NCBI GenBank assembly: GCA_023386455.1
Contig: JAEWJO010000611.1
Span: 1-9,453 of the forward strand
Reading direction: 5' to 3'
Source: Pseudomonadota bacterium
Lineage (GTDB): Bacteria > Myxococcota_A > Polyangia > Haliangiales > Haliangiaceae
DNA: 9,453 nt
Shown: positions 1 to 6,844 of the stretch, piece by piece
How the letters are laid out: every line of letters begins with the position of its first letter
How positions within the stretch are numbered: position 1 is the first letter of the stretch
Notes under the pieces: generated by a model
Seen by the model: only the letters and a program-made list of their open reading frames with translations
Told to the model about the DNA's origin: nothing
Databases searched by the model: none
Translations under genes and position numbers: made by a program

Positions 1-97
1 GGATCTCGTGGCCCGCGCCGCGCAGCGTCTCGACGATGAAGTCCGCGTACGTCGCGTCATCTTCGACGACGAGGATCTGGAGCTTGTCGCGCGGCAC
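1..97 (-). CDS. Response regulator receiver domain, N-terminal fragment (cut by window edge)
   Basis: Only the first 32 codons are present, read leftwards from a GTG at 97-95 and running off the left edge. The translation begins VPRDKLQILVVEDD, which is the first beta strand of a CheY-like receiver followed by the paired acidic residues that hold the metal ion. The phosphoacceptor aspartate and any output domain lie outside the window. An in-frame stop at 131-133 limits how far upstream the start can be. The purine-rich AGAGG upstream lies only two or three bases from the GTG, closer than usual, so the start is not certain, but I see no better one. It sits 50 bases downstream of the 201-residue gene on the same strand and may share its transcript. 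It could be a stand-alone receiver or the start of a longer regulator or hybrid kinase. Confidence 0.75.
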   Translation of the reverse strand, partial: MPRDKLQILVVEDDATYADFIVETLRGAGHEI

Positions 98-110
98 GTC
101 CTCTAGCTTT

Positions 111-123
111 GCGCCACCGGCGC
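111..123. repeat. Short GC-rich hairpin between two genes
   Basis: GCGCC-ACC-GGCGC is a perfect five-base stem with a three-base loop, in the 50-base gap between the 201-residue gene and the response regulator. Neither strand shows a T-run directly after the stem, so an intrinsic terminator is not supported. It may be chance in such GC-rich DNA, or a minor mRNA processing element. Confidence 0.3.
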
Positions 124-147
124 GCGCTTTTCAATGCGCGAGAGCGC

Positions 148-753
148 TCACCACGCCCCGGGGTCCTGCCGGATCGGAAACCAGGTGCGGGCCGCGTTGA
201 ACCTACATACCTGGTGCGAGGCCTCGGGCCAGGGCCCGGCGACGAGCGCCTCGACGTAGGCCTCGCCGCTGACGGATCGTTCGGCGCAGGCGGGCAGTGC
301 CCCCTTGCCGTCGCGAAGCGCGACCAGCGTCAGGCGATACTCGCTCCGCGCGGGGACCTCGAAGCGGGTGTTCGCACCGAGCGTGAACGTCTCTTCCCCG
401 GTGCGCTCGATGATGCTGAGCGCGCCGCGGATATCCTCGACCTGGATCGAGAAGTCGGCCCGGTTGCACCACTCGAGCGTGATCGCGAGCCCCGTCTCGG
501 TCCACACGCCCGGATCGCTCGACGATCGTCCGCCGATCAGCACGCGCAGCGCGACCGCGGGCGGGTGAGCGTGTGCTTCGGCGATCACGCGATGCACCGC
601 GAGTCTCGCGACGTCCTCGTCGCGAAGCTGCGGGTGTCGCGCGCGCAGCTCGTCCACGTAGCGGTGTGCGTTGCGCGAGATCGATTCCATTGCCCGGCGC
701 TCCCCGGCGAGCAACGCGACCTTGCAGAGCAGCGTCTCCATCCAGTCGTCCAT
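148..753 (-). CDS. Hypothetical protein, 201 aa, possibly the downstream part of a frameshifted gene
   Basis: I do not recognise this protein. The first 60 or so residues look helical and charged (MDDWMETLLCKVALLAGERR at the start). The rest alternates short hydrophobic and polar stretches typical of beta strands, with scattered Cys and Trp and no obvious catalytic motif. There is no signal peptide or membrane segment. The frame has strong G/C-ending codons, so it is coding. The start is doubtful: the ATG at 753-751 has no visible ribosome binding site, and another coding-like reading frame runs directly into this one from upstream (970-773). The protein as written may therefore be the C-terminal two thirds of a longer one. 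It lies between an NtrC-like regulator and a response regulator on the same strand, so a role in that signalling group is possible but unproven. Confidence 0.7.
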   Translation of the reverse strand: MDDWMETLLCKVALLAGERRAMESISRNAHRYVDELRARHPQLRDEDVARLAVHRVIAEAHAHPPAVALRVLIGGRSSSDPGVWTETGLAITLEWCNRADFSIQVEDIRGALSIIERTGEETFTLGANTRFEVPARSEYRLTLVALRDGKGALPACAERSVSGEAYVEALVAGPWPEASHQVCRFNAARTWFPIRQDPGAW

Positions 754-772
754 GCGGTGCCGCGCAGACGTT

Positions 773-970
773 CATGTCGTGTGCCACGCGCGACGAGATC
801 ACTCGTAGTTTCGTCGTGGTGGCGTCGCTCACGAGCGCGGCGCGTCTTACCGCCGGGTAGCGCGCGGCGCCGTCGAGAGAGCGTGCGATGTAGCGAGCTT
901 CGTCGCGCGTCGGCAGTTCCGGTAACAGATGTTTCCGCCGGGAAGCACGACGCTCGAATTCACGCGCTCG
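773..970 (-). pseudogene. Coding-like upstream fragment in a shifted frame, with no normal start codon
   Basis: After a TGA at 973-971 this frame is open on the minus strand towards the ATG of the 201-residue gene, but is offset by one base from it. The stretch 928-773 translates to a helix-like sequence containing LPTRDEARYIARSLDGAARY and later LRVISSRVAHDMN. My hand count gives 41 of 53 codons ending in G or C, with the second position much lower in G+C, which is the pattern of real genes here. There is no ATG before 775. The only start-like codons are a GTG at 832 and a CTG at 928, both without a good ribosome binding site. Past 773 this frame becomes arginine-rich and shadow-like, while the frame of the 201-residue protein takes over. 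I infer one original gene broken by a single-base indel, either real decay or a sequence error. A programmed frameshift is less likely. Confidence 0.45.
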
Positions 971-1019
971 TCACGTCGATGTGGCGCGCTCGCTCGTGGT
1001 GCCGGGCGCGCACGACGAC

Positions 1020-2351
1020 TCAGCGCTCGGAGCCCGAGGCCGGATCGTCGTCGTCGATGTCGTCGTCAGAAATTCCATGGGCCTTGAGCTTTCCCCACAG
1101 TCCCTTGCGCGACAGCCCGAGGATCTCGGCCGCGTTGCCGCGATTGCCGCCGACGGATCGCAGCACGCGCAGCAGGTAGTCGCGCTCGAAGCGCTTGGCG
1201 ACGCTATCGAGCGAGCCCAGCTCCGCCGGCTGCGGCTGCGGGACCGCCGCCGGCTGCACGTCGCGGCCCTCGCGCATGCTCGCCGGCAGGTGCTGCGGCT
1301 CGATCGCGCTACCGTGCGCCAGGACGACCGCATGCGTGAGCGCGTGCGCGAGCTCGAGCAGGTTGCCCGGAAACTCGTAGCGCTCGAGACGCTGCATCGC
1401 CTCCGCGGTGACCGCCGGTGGATCGCCGTCCGCGCCGGTCAGGCGCCCGAGCATCCGCGTCACGATCTGCTCGAGGTCGCGAGCGCGCTCCTTCAGGCGA
1501 GGAATCTCGAGCTCGAGCACCTTCAACCGGTAGTAGAGCTCGGGCGAGAGCAGCCGCTGGGTCTCGCCCTGGGCTTCGTGCGGCTCGACGCCGACGAGGA
1601 GGCGCGGGGTCGCCGGGCTGTCCTCGAGTCGCCTTCGCTCGAGGAACTGGAGCAGCTCGCGCTGCGTTCGCGCGCCGGCTGTCGAGACCTGCTCGAGAAA
1701 GATGCTGCCGGTGGCGGCAGTACGCACCGCCGCATCGTTCGCGTGAAAGAGCTGCTCGCAGAGCTCGTCGTCCGAGAGCGCGGCCGTGTTGAACGCGACG
1801 AACGGCTGAGCGCGGCGAACGCTGCGATCGTGAATCGCGCGCGCGACGATCGCCCGGCCCGATCCGTCATCGCCGTAGATCCAGACCGGCGCATCGCTGC
1901 GCGCGACGAGACGAACGCGGCGGAGCAGCGTGCGAACCGCCGGACTGTCGCCGGCGAACAGCGTCTGCCAGTCGACGAGCTCGACGGGCTCGCGCAGCCG
2001 CTCGCCATCGAGGATGTCGGCCACCTCGTCGACCACCGCGAGCAACCGCTCGAGCTCGATCGGCCGATCGAGGTGCGCGATCACATCCGCGGGGAGCGGT
2101 CCCTCGTGGCTGCCGACGGTCACCACCTCGATCCCGGGCGCGGTTGCCGCGAGCTTCGAGACCAGGTCGACGCGGCTCGCGAGCCCGGCATCGGCGACGA
2201 TCAGCTCGACGCTCGAGAACGGTGGGCTCGTGACGCTATCGATCGCGTCGCGCGGTGTCGCCTCGAGGACGTGATGGCCGCGGACGGCCAGCGCCTCCCG
2301 GAGCGGACCGACATCGTCGGCCCCTCCGTCGAGAACCATCAGGACGCGCAT
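1020..2351 (-). CDS. Degenerate NtrC/Fis-type regulator lacking the sigma-54 activator motifs
   Basis: The 443-residue product has the layout of a sigma-54 response regulator. A receiver-like domain (about 1-115) keeps a candidate phosphoacceptor D54 but has DRP where the conserved lysine-proline should be. An AAA+ remnant (about 135-345) follows, then a Fis-type helix-turn-helix at the end (GNRGNAAEILGLSRKGLW). The AAA+ part is recognisable from PFVAFNTAAL, LYYRLKVLELEIPRLKERAR and FPGNLLEL. Its key motifs are gone: Walker A reads GDDGSGR with R166 for lysine, Walker B reads FLEQ (E220, Q221) for the usual acidic pair, and the GAFTGA loop is absent along with roughly 25 neighbouring residues. 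It probably binds DNA without hydrolysing ATP or contacting sigma-54. I chose the ATG at 2351, where the receiver fold begins; a TTG at 2384 would add 11 residues. It is transcribed divergently from the giant kinase. Confidence 0.88.
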   Translation of the reverse strand: MRVLMVLDGGADDVGPLREALAVRGHHVLEATPRDAIDSVTSPPFSSVELIVADAGLASRVDLVSKLAATAPGIEVVTVGSHEGPLPADVIAHLDRPIELERLLAVVDEVADILDGERLREPVELVDWQTLFAGDSPAVRTLLRRVRLVARSDAPVWIYGDDGSGRAIVARAIHDRSVRRAQPFVAFNTAALSDDELCEQLFHANDAAVRTAATGSIFLEQVSTAGARTQRELLQFLERRRLEDSPATPRLLVGVEPHEAQGETQRLLSPELYYRLKVLELEIPRLKERARDLEQIVTRMLGRLTGADGDPPAVTAEAMQRLERYEFPGNLLELAHALTHAVVLAHGSAIEPQHLPASMREGRDVQPAAVPQPQPAELGSLDSVAKRFERDYLLRVLRSVGGNRGNAAEILGLSRKGLWGKLKAHGISDDDIDDDDPASGSER

Positions 2352-2453
2352 GGTCCAGGTGTACCCGGCTCTGCGCAGGCGCAATCAGTTCGACGACCAC
2401 CCATGATACAGACGCCGCCGATGTTACCAGAACTACCCATCGAGCTCCAAGCG

Positions 2454-2470
2454 TCTGTAAATCGCACAGA
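2454..2470. repeat. Inverted repeat TCTGT-N7-ACAGA, candidate operator
   Basis: Perfect five-base arms are separated by seven bases (AAATCGC) inside the AT-richer half of the divergent intergenic region, 20 bases from a longer inverted repeat. The position suits an operator for the leftward gene. The short arms make chance occurrence quite possible. Confidence 0.3.
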
Positions 2471-2490
2471 ATTAACGCCCTGGCTCGGCA

Positions 2491-2504
2491 TTACCAGGTG
2501 GTAA
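2491..2504. promoter_or_regulatory. Perfect inverted repeat TTACCAGGTGGTAA, candidate operator
   Basis: TTACCA and TGGTAA are exact reverse complements around a two-base centre, 140 bases upstream of the regulator start and 267 bases upstream of the kinase start. The arm sequence recurs as TTACCAG at 2424-2430. Such a symmetric site suits a dimeric helix-turn-helix protein. The adjacent Fis-type regulator is the obvious candidate, but this is inference from position only. Confidence 0.45.
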
Positions 2505-2755
2505 CCAGCGACGAGCTCGACACGGACGGCTCTGTGGCGTCGGCGCGCACCGAGCGCCCAGGAGACGAGCGCGATCCACGAGCCAGGCGAGCGTCGTTCG
2601 TGCCGATCCGCGGCCGCGATACCGCTCGGTAACGTTCTGCCAGGCAGGTTCGGGATGTCGGCTCGCGGTTGGGAACCGCCGGTAACACGCGACGTCCCGT
2701 GCCGCGATCCGGACGTGCGAGTTACTCCGTGGCTCGCCTCTTGAAGTCCGCCGAC

Positions 2756-2762
2756 AGGGAGG
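2756..2762 (+). promoter_or_regulatory. Ribosome binding site that sets the kinase start
   Basis: AGGGAGG lies eight bases before the GTG at 2771-2773, a near-ideal Shine-Dalgarno match and spacing. It decides the start of the kinase gene in favour of this GTG over the TTG at 2669, which would add 34 residues unrelated to the CheB fold and has no comparable site. Confidence 0.8.
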
Positions 2763-2770
2763 CGCCGAAC

Positions 2771-5700
2771 GTGAACAACATCAAGCTCGAGAAGACTCTC
2801 GCAACCGAGGGACGCATCGTGGGAATCGGTGCGTCTGCCGGAGGTCTCGAGTCGCTCGAGCGGCTGTTCTCCGAGATCCCGAGCGACACGGGCATGTCGT
2901 TCATCGTCGTGCAGCACCTGTCCCCGGACTTTCGCAGCCTGATGGACGAGCTGATCGCGCGACACAGCGACATGCCTGTCGTCATCGCCGAGGACGGGAT
3001 GGCCGTCGAGCCGGACCACATCTACCTGATGCCTCCGCGCAAGGAGATGATCATCCGCGACCGACGGCTGTGGCTGACCGACAAGGAGCCGCACACGTTC
3101 TCGCTGCCGATCGACGCGTTCTTCCGCTCGCTCGCCCAGGACGTCGGCTCCCATGCGGTCGCGATCGTCCTCTCGGGCAGCGGTAGCGACGGGTCGCGCG
3201 GGATCGTCGACGTCAAGCGCGCCGGAGGCGTCGTGCTGGCGGAAGCACCGGCGAGCGCGAAGTTCGACGGCATGCCGCTCTCGGCAACGGCGAGCGGTGC
3301 CGTCGATCACCAGCACGCACCGGGAGACCTGGCGCGAGTTCTGTGCGGCCTCGCGCCGACCGAGACCCCGCTCGAGCAGCATCTCCTCGACGAGGACCCG
3401 GCGATGGACGCCGCGCTGCGCCTGTTGCGCGACCAGTTCGGTATCGACTTCTCGCTCTACAAGATGACGACCGTCGGCCGGCGGATCCAGCGCCGCGTCG
3501 AGATCCTGAGGCTCGACGCGCTGTCGGAGTATGTCGAGCATCTGCACGCCGACGGCGACGAGCTTCACAAGCTTTATCAGGACCTGCTGATCGGCGTGAC
3601 CCAGTTCTTTCGCGATCCGGGTGCGTTCTCCGCGCTCGAGACCGACGTCATTCCCAAGCTGGTCGATCAGCTGAAGCCCGACGAGGAGCTCCGCGTGTGG
3701 ACGGCCGGCTGCGCGACCGGCGAGGAAGCGTACTCGCTCGCGATGCTGTTCCTGGAGGCGTTCAAGGCGCGCCAGCGTCCGCTGCGCCTCAAAATTCTCG
3801 CGACCGATGTCCACCAGCGCTCGCTCGACTACGCGAGCGCCGGCATCTACGGCGAGGAGCAGCTGAGCCACGTCAGCGCGACGCGGCTCGAGCAGTTCTT
3901 CACGAAGCGAGCGAGCGGCTACCAGATCTCGCAGGAGCTGCGGCAGCTGATCGTATTCGCCCGCCACAACGTCACGAAGGATCCGCCGTTCACGAAGATG
4001 CACTTCATCTCGTGCCGGAACATGCTGATCTACCTGCAACCGCAGGCGCAGCGCACGGTCCTGTCGCTGTTTCACTTCGGGCTCGTCTCGGGCGGCACCC
4101 TGTTCCTCGGCGCGAGCGAGACGCCCGGCGTGCTGAGCGACGAGTTCAGCATCGTCAGCGACCACTGGAAGATCTTTCGCAAGCGGCGTGACGTTCATCT
4201 CCTCGGCCAGGTCCGCCTGCCGATCGTGAAGACGACGCCGCGGCGTCCGGTCGGCGCCCTCGAGATTCCACGCGTCACCGGCGCGGACCCGCTCTTGCTG
4301 GTCCAGTACGACCAGCTCCTCGACAAGTTCATGCCGCCGGCGCTGCTCGTCGACGAGGATCGGATGCTGATCGATGCGTTCAGCGGTGCGGAGAAGATGC
4401 TGCGGCTGCGGCCGCGCAGGCCGACCCACAACGTCCTCGAGCTGCTGAGCGACGATCTGAGGACGGTGGTCGCCGGCGCGATGCAGCGCGCGGTGAAGGA
4501 TCGGACCGCGATCTCCTACTCCGGCGTCCGCGCGCCGCACGGCTCCGACGATGACCCTCGCTACGTCGTCACCGCCGAGCCGCTCGAGCACCCGCGCACC
4601 GGTGCCAAGAACCTGCTCGTCACGTTCCGCGAGATGACGGCCGACGACCAGGTCAAGCATTCGGCCGACCCGACGGTCGCGACGCCGATCCCGATGTCGG
4701 AGGCGTCGCAGGAGCGCATGAAGACGCTCGAGTCCGAGCTGCAGTTCACGCGCGAGACGCTGCAGGCGACGATCGAGGAGCTGGAGACCTCGAACGAGGA
4801 GATGCAGGCGACGAACGAAGAGCTCGTCGCGTCCAACGAGGAGCTCCAGAGCACGAACGAAGAGCTGCACTCCGTGAACGAGGAGCTGTACACGGTCAAC
4901 GCCGAGTATCAGCAGAAGATCACGGAGCTGAAGGAGCTCAACGCCGACATGGCGCACCTCCTCGAGGGCACCGACGTCGGCACCGTGTTCCTCGATCACG
5001 AGCTCCGGATCCGTCGATTCACGTCGAGGATCGCGAGCATCTTCCGCTTCCAGCAGCACGACATCGGCCGCCGCATCAGCGACTTCTCGCACAACATCGA
5101 GCGCCCGCAGCTGATGGACGAGATCGAGAACGCGCACCGCGGCGGCGCGATCGTGCAGGACGAGGTCCGCGATCGGGCGGGCACCCCCTACTTCCTGCGC
5201 ATCCTGCCGTATCGCGTGAACCAGCGCGGCGCCGGCGGCGAGCCACAGGAGCTCGCGCCGATCGATGGCGTCGTGCTGACGTTGACGGACATGACGGTGC
5301 TCGACAAGGCGCGCGCGAAGGTCGACCAGCTGTCGGCGCTCGTCGAGTGGTCGGACGACGCGATCCTCGGGCAGACGCTCGATGGGACGATCACGACGTG
5401 GAATCGCGGCGCCGAGCGCATGTTCGGGTACTCCGCCGAGGAAGCGATCGGCAAGCATGCTCGCATGCTGATGCGGCCGGGGGCGGAGGGCGAGCTCGCG
5501 CGGTACCTCGAGGTGATCGGCAAGGGCGAGAAGATCGAGCACGTCCCGACGATGTGTCGCCGCAAGGACGGCGCGCTGCTCGACGTCTCGGTGATGTTCT
5601 CGCCGATCTTCACCCAGGGTCACGTCGTCGGCGCGGCGACCAGCGCACGCGACATCTCGAAGCTCACCGAGACCCAGCGAGCGCTCGAGGAGGAGCAGCA

Positions 5701-6832
5701 CAAGGTCAAGGCGCTCCTCGTGCAAGCGAACGAGCTCACGCACCGGCGCGAGGAGTTTCTGGCGATGCTGTCGCACGAGCTGCGCAACCCACTCGCGGCG
5801 GTCCTGAGCGCGACGACCGCGCTCATCAAGAAACCGATCGCTGCGATCAGGGAGCGGTGCGAGGCGGTCATCGAGCGGCAGGCGACCCACATGAAGCGCT
5901 TGCTCGACGATCTCCTCGACGTCTCTCGCATCACGAGCGAGAAGTTCACGATCACGCGGCAAGACATCGACCTCGTCGAAGCGATCGAGACCGCGATCGA
6001 GTCAACCTCGCCGCTGTTCGCGTATCACAGCGTGCAGCTCGAGTGCGGCCTCCCGGGCCACCCCGTGCCGGTGAAGGGCGACGTCCGCCGGCTGACCCAG
6101 GTCATCGCGAACCTGCTCGCGAACGCCGCCAACTACTCGCCGTCAGGCAGTGTCGTCACGCTCGGGCTCTCGGTGAGAGGAGAGAGCGCGGTCGTCGCGG
6201 TGCACGATGACGGTGAAGGCATCGATCCGGAGATCCAGCCGCGGATCTTCGACCTGTTCGTGCAGTCCGAGCAGAAGCTCGACCGCCCGCATGGAGGACT
6301 CGGAGTCGGGCTGTCGCTGGCCAAGTCGATCGTCGAGCTGCACGAGGGCACGATCGAGGTCGAGAGCAAGGGCCGCGGTCGCGGCACCGAGTTCACGGTC
6401 ACGCTGCCCCTCGGCAGCCGGGTGATGCCGACCGAGGTAACGAACATCACGGGAGGACGCTGCAGGATCGTCGTCGTCGACGATCAGGACGACTCGCGCG
6501 ACATGCTGCGCGTCCTGTTCGAGTCGCAGAACCATGTCGTCTACGACGCCGCCGACGGCGCACACGCCGTGCAGCTGATCGCGCAGTACAAGCCCGACGT
6601 CGCGTTCATCGATATCGGGCTCCCGATCCTCAACGGGTTCGAGGTGGCGCAGCAGATCCGGCAACGACCCGAGCTGCGCGGCGTGAGGCTGGTCGCGCTC
6701 TCGGGCTACGGAAATCGCAGTGACGTCGAGGCCGCGCTTGCCGCCGGGTTCGACGAGCACGTCACGAAGCCCGCTGCGTTCAAGCAGCTGGAAGAGATTC
6801 TGGCCCGCACGCGGCCCAGTGCCGGTGACTGA
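2771..6832 (+). CDS. CheB-CheR-PAS hybrid sensor histidine kinase with C-terminal receiver
   Basis: A soluble 1353-residue fusion with no signal peptide or membrane segment. Domains in order: CheB methylesterase (1-195) with catalytic S22 (GASAGG), H49 (QHL) and D140 (GSGSDG); CheR methyltransferase (about 212-470) with the SAM loop AGCATGEE at 312-319 and RNMLIY at 416-421; PAS (about 508-622); a long coiled coil (648-727) built on seven-residue repeats of the NEEL type; two PAS domains (about 728-845 and 851-965); HisKA with H1002 in SHELRNPL; HATPase with N-box 1114-1118, DDGEG 1146-1150 and GLGVGL 1176-1181; and a receiver with D1237-D1238, phosphoacceptor D1281 and K1333. Family knowledge places such proteins as cytoplasmic two-component sensors outside the core chemotaxis array; their methylation substrate is generally unknown. 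No receptor or other che gene is nearby. The start is the GTG after a strong ribosome binding site. It belongs to the CheB/CheR fusion family (sometimes called cheBR). Confidence 0.96.
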   Translation: MNNIKLEKTLATEGRIVGIGASAGGLESLERLFSEIPSDTGMSFIVVQHLSPDFRSLMDELIARHSDMPVVIAEDGMAVEPDHIYLMPPRKEMIIRDRRLWLTDKEPHTFSLPIDAFFRSLAQDVGSHAVAIVLSGSGSDGSRGIVDVKRAGGVVLAEAPASAKFDGMPLSATASGAVDHQHAPGDLARVLCGLAPTETPLEQHLLDEDPAMDAALRLLRDQFGIDFSLYKMTTVGRRIQRRVEILRLDALSEYVEHLHADGDELHKLYQDLLIGVTQFFRDPGAFSALETDVIPKLVDQLKPDEELRVWTAGCATGEEAYSLAMLFLEAFKARQRPLRLKILATDVHQRSLDYASAGIYGEEQLSHVSATRLEQFFTKRASGYQISQELRQLIVFARHNVTKDPPFTKMHFISCRNMLIYLQPQAQRTVLSLFHFGLVSGGTLFLGASETPGVLSDEFSIVSDHWKIFRKRRDVHLLGQVRLPIVKTTPRRPVGALEIPRVTGADPLLLVQYDQLLDKFMPPALLVDEDRMLIDAFSGAEKMLRLRPRRPTHNVLELLSDDLRTVVAGAMQRAVKDRTAISYSGVRAPHGSDDDPRYVVTAEPLEHPRTGAKNLLVTFREMTADDQVKHSADPTVATPIPMSEASQERMKTLESELQFTRETLQATIEELETSNEEMQATNEELVASNEELQSTNEELHSVNEELYTVNAEYQQKITELKELNADMAHLLEGTDVGTVFLDHELRIRRFTSRIASIFRFQQHDIGRRISDFSHNIERPQLMDEIENAHRGGAIVQDEVRDRAGTPYFLRILPYRVNQRGAGGEPQELAPIDGVVLTLTDMTVLDKARAKVDQLSALVEWSDDAILGQTLDGTITTWNRGAERMFGYSAEEAIGKHARMLMRPGAEGELARYLEVIGKGEKIEHVPTMCRRKDGALLDVSVMFSPIFTQGHVVGAATSARDISKLTETQRALEEEQHKVKALLVQANELTHRREEFLAMLSHELRNPLAAVLSATTALIKKPIAAIRERCEAVIERQATHMKRLLDDLLDVSRITSEKFTITRQDIDLVEAIETAIESTSPLFAYHSVQLECGLPGHPVPVKGDVRRLTQVIANLLANAANYSPSGSVVTLGLSVRGESAVVAVHDDGEGIDPEIQPRIFDLFVQSEQKLDRPHGGLGVGLSLAKSIVELHEGTIEVESKGRGRGTEFTVTLPLGSRVMPTEVTNITGGRCRIVVVDDQDDSRDMLRVLFESQNHVVYDAADGAHAVQLIAQYKPDVAFIDIGLPILNGFEVAQQIRQRPELRGVRLVALSGYGNRSDVEAALAAGFDEHVTKPAAFKQLEEILARTRPSAGD

Positions 6833-6844
6833 CGACCGCGGGTC

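Larger units (their letters stand above)
2352..2770. promoter_or_regulatory. Divergent intergenic control region
   Basis: These 419 bases separate the leftward NtrC-like regulator from the rightward kinase and must hold both promoters. The left half is noticeably more AT-rich than the surrounding genes. GGTAAC occurs on one strand or the other at 2423-2428, 2500-2505, 2628-2633 and 2681-2686. Small palindromes include AACGTT at 2631-2636, TGCCAGGCA at 2638-2646 and GGTTGGGAACC at 2667-2677. For the leftward gene, TATCAT (ATGATA at 2403-2408 on the plus strand) is a possible -10 box, but no convincing -35 box accompanies it. I found no sigma-54 type GG/GC promoter on either strand. A small protein here is not supported: the open frames lack a ribosome binding site and have no coding-like character. 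Confidence 0.55.

Noticed and set aside
111..123. GC hairpin as an intrinsic terminator
   Set aside because: The stem is only five pairs and no U-run follows directly on either strand; listed only as a short repeat.
203..832. The 209-codon minus-strand frame starting at GTG 832 as a complete gene
   Set aside because: Only its first 20 or so codons look coding; after about 773 it turns into Arg/Ala-rich shadow of the 201-residue frame. The front part is kept as a fragment instead.
109..1179. Plus-strand open frame of about 350 codons opposite the 201-residue gene
   Set aside because: Arg-rich shadow composition and no ribosome binding site; the minus strand explains the codon bias better.
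981..2504. Plus-strand open frame of about 500 codons opposite the NtrC-like regulator
   Set aside because: Low-information Arg/Ala/Glu/Leu composition; the minus strand encodes a recognisable receiver, AAA+ remnant and helix-turn-helix over the same bases.
2481..2505. TGGCTCGGCATTACC as a sigma-54 promoter
   Set aside because: The -24-like TGGC is present, but the -12 GC element is not at the needed spacing.
2491..2688. Small minus-strand open frame of 65 codons in the divergent intergenic region
   Set aside because: Ser/Arg-rich, no ribosome binding site, overlaps candidate operators.
2339..5962. Minus-strand open frame of about 1200 codons antisense to the CheB-CheR kinase
   Set aside because: The translation is dominated by Arg, Asp, Leu and Val without any domain, and it lies opposite a gene with complete catalytic motifs. 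It is a product of high third-position G/C on the other strand.
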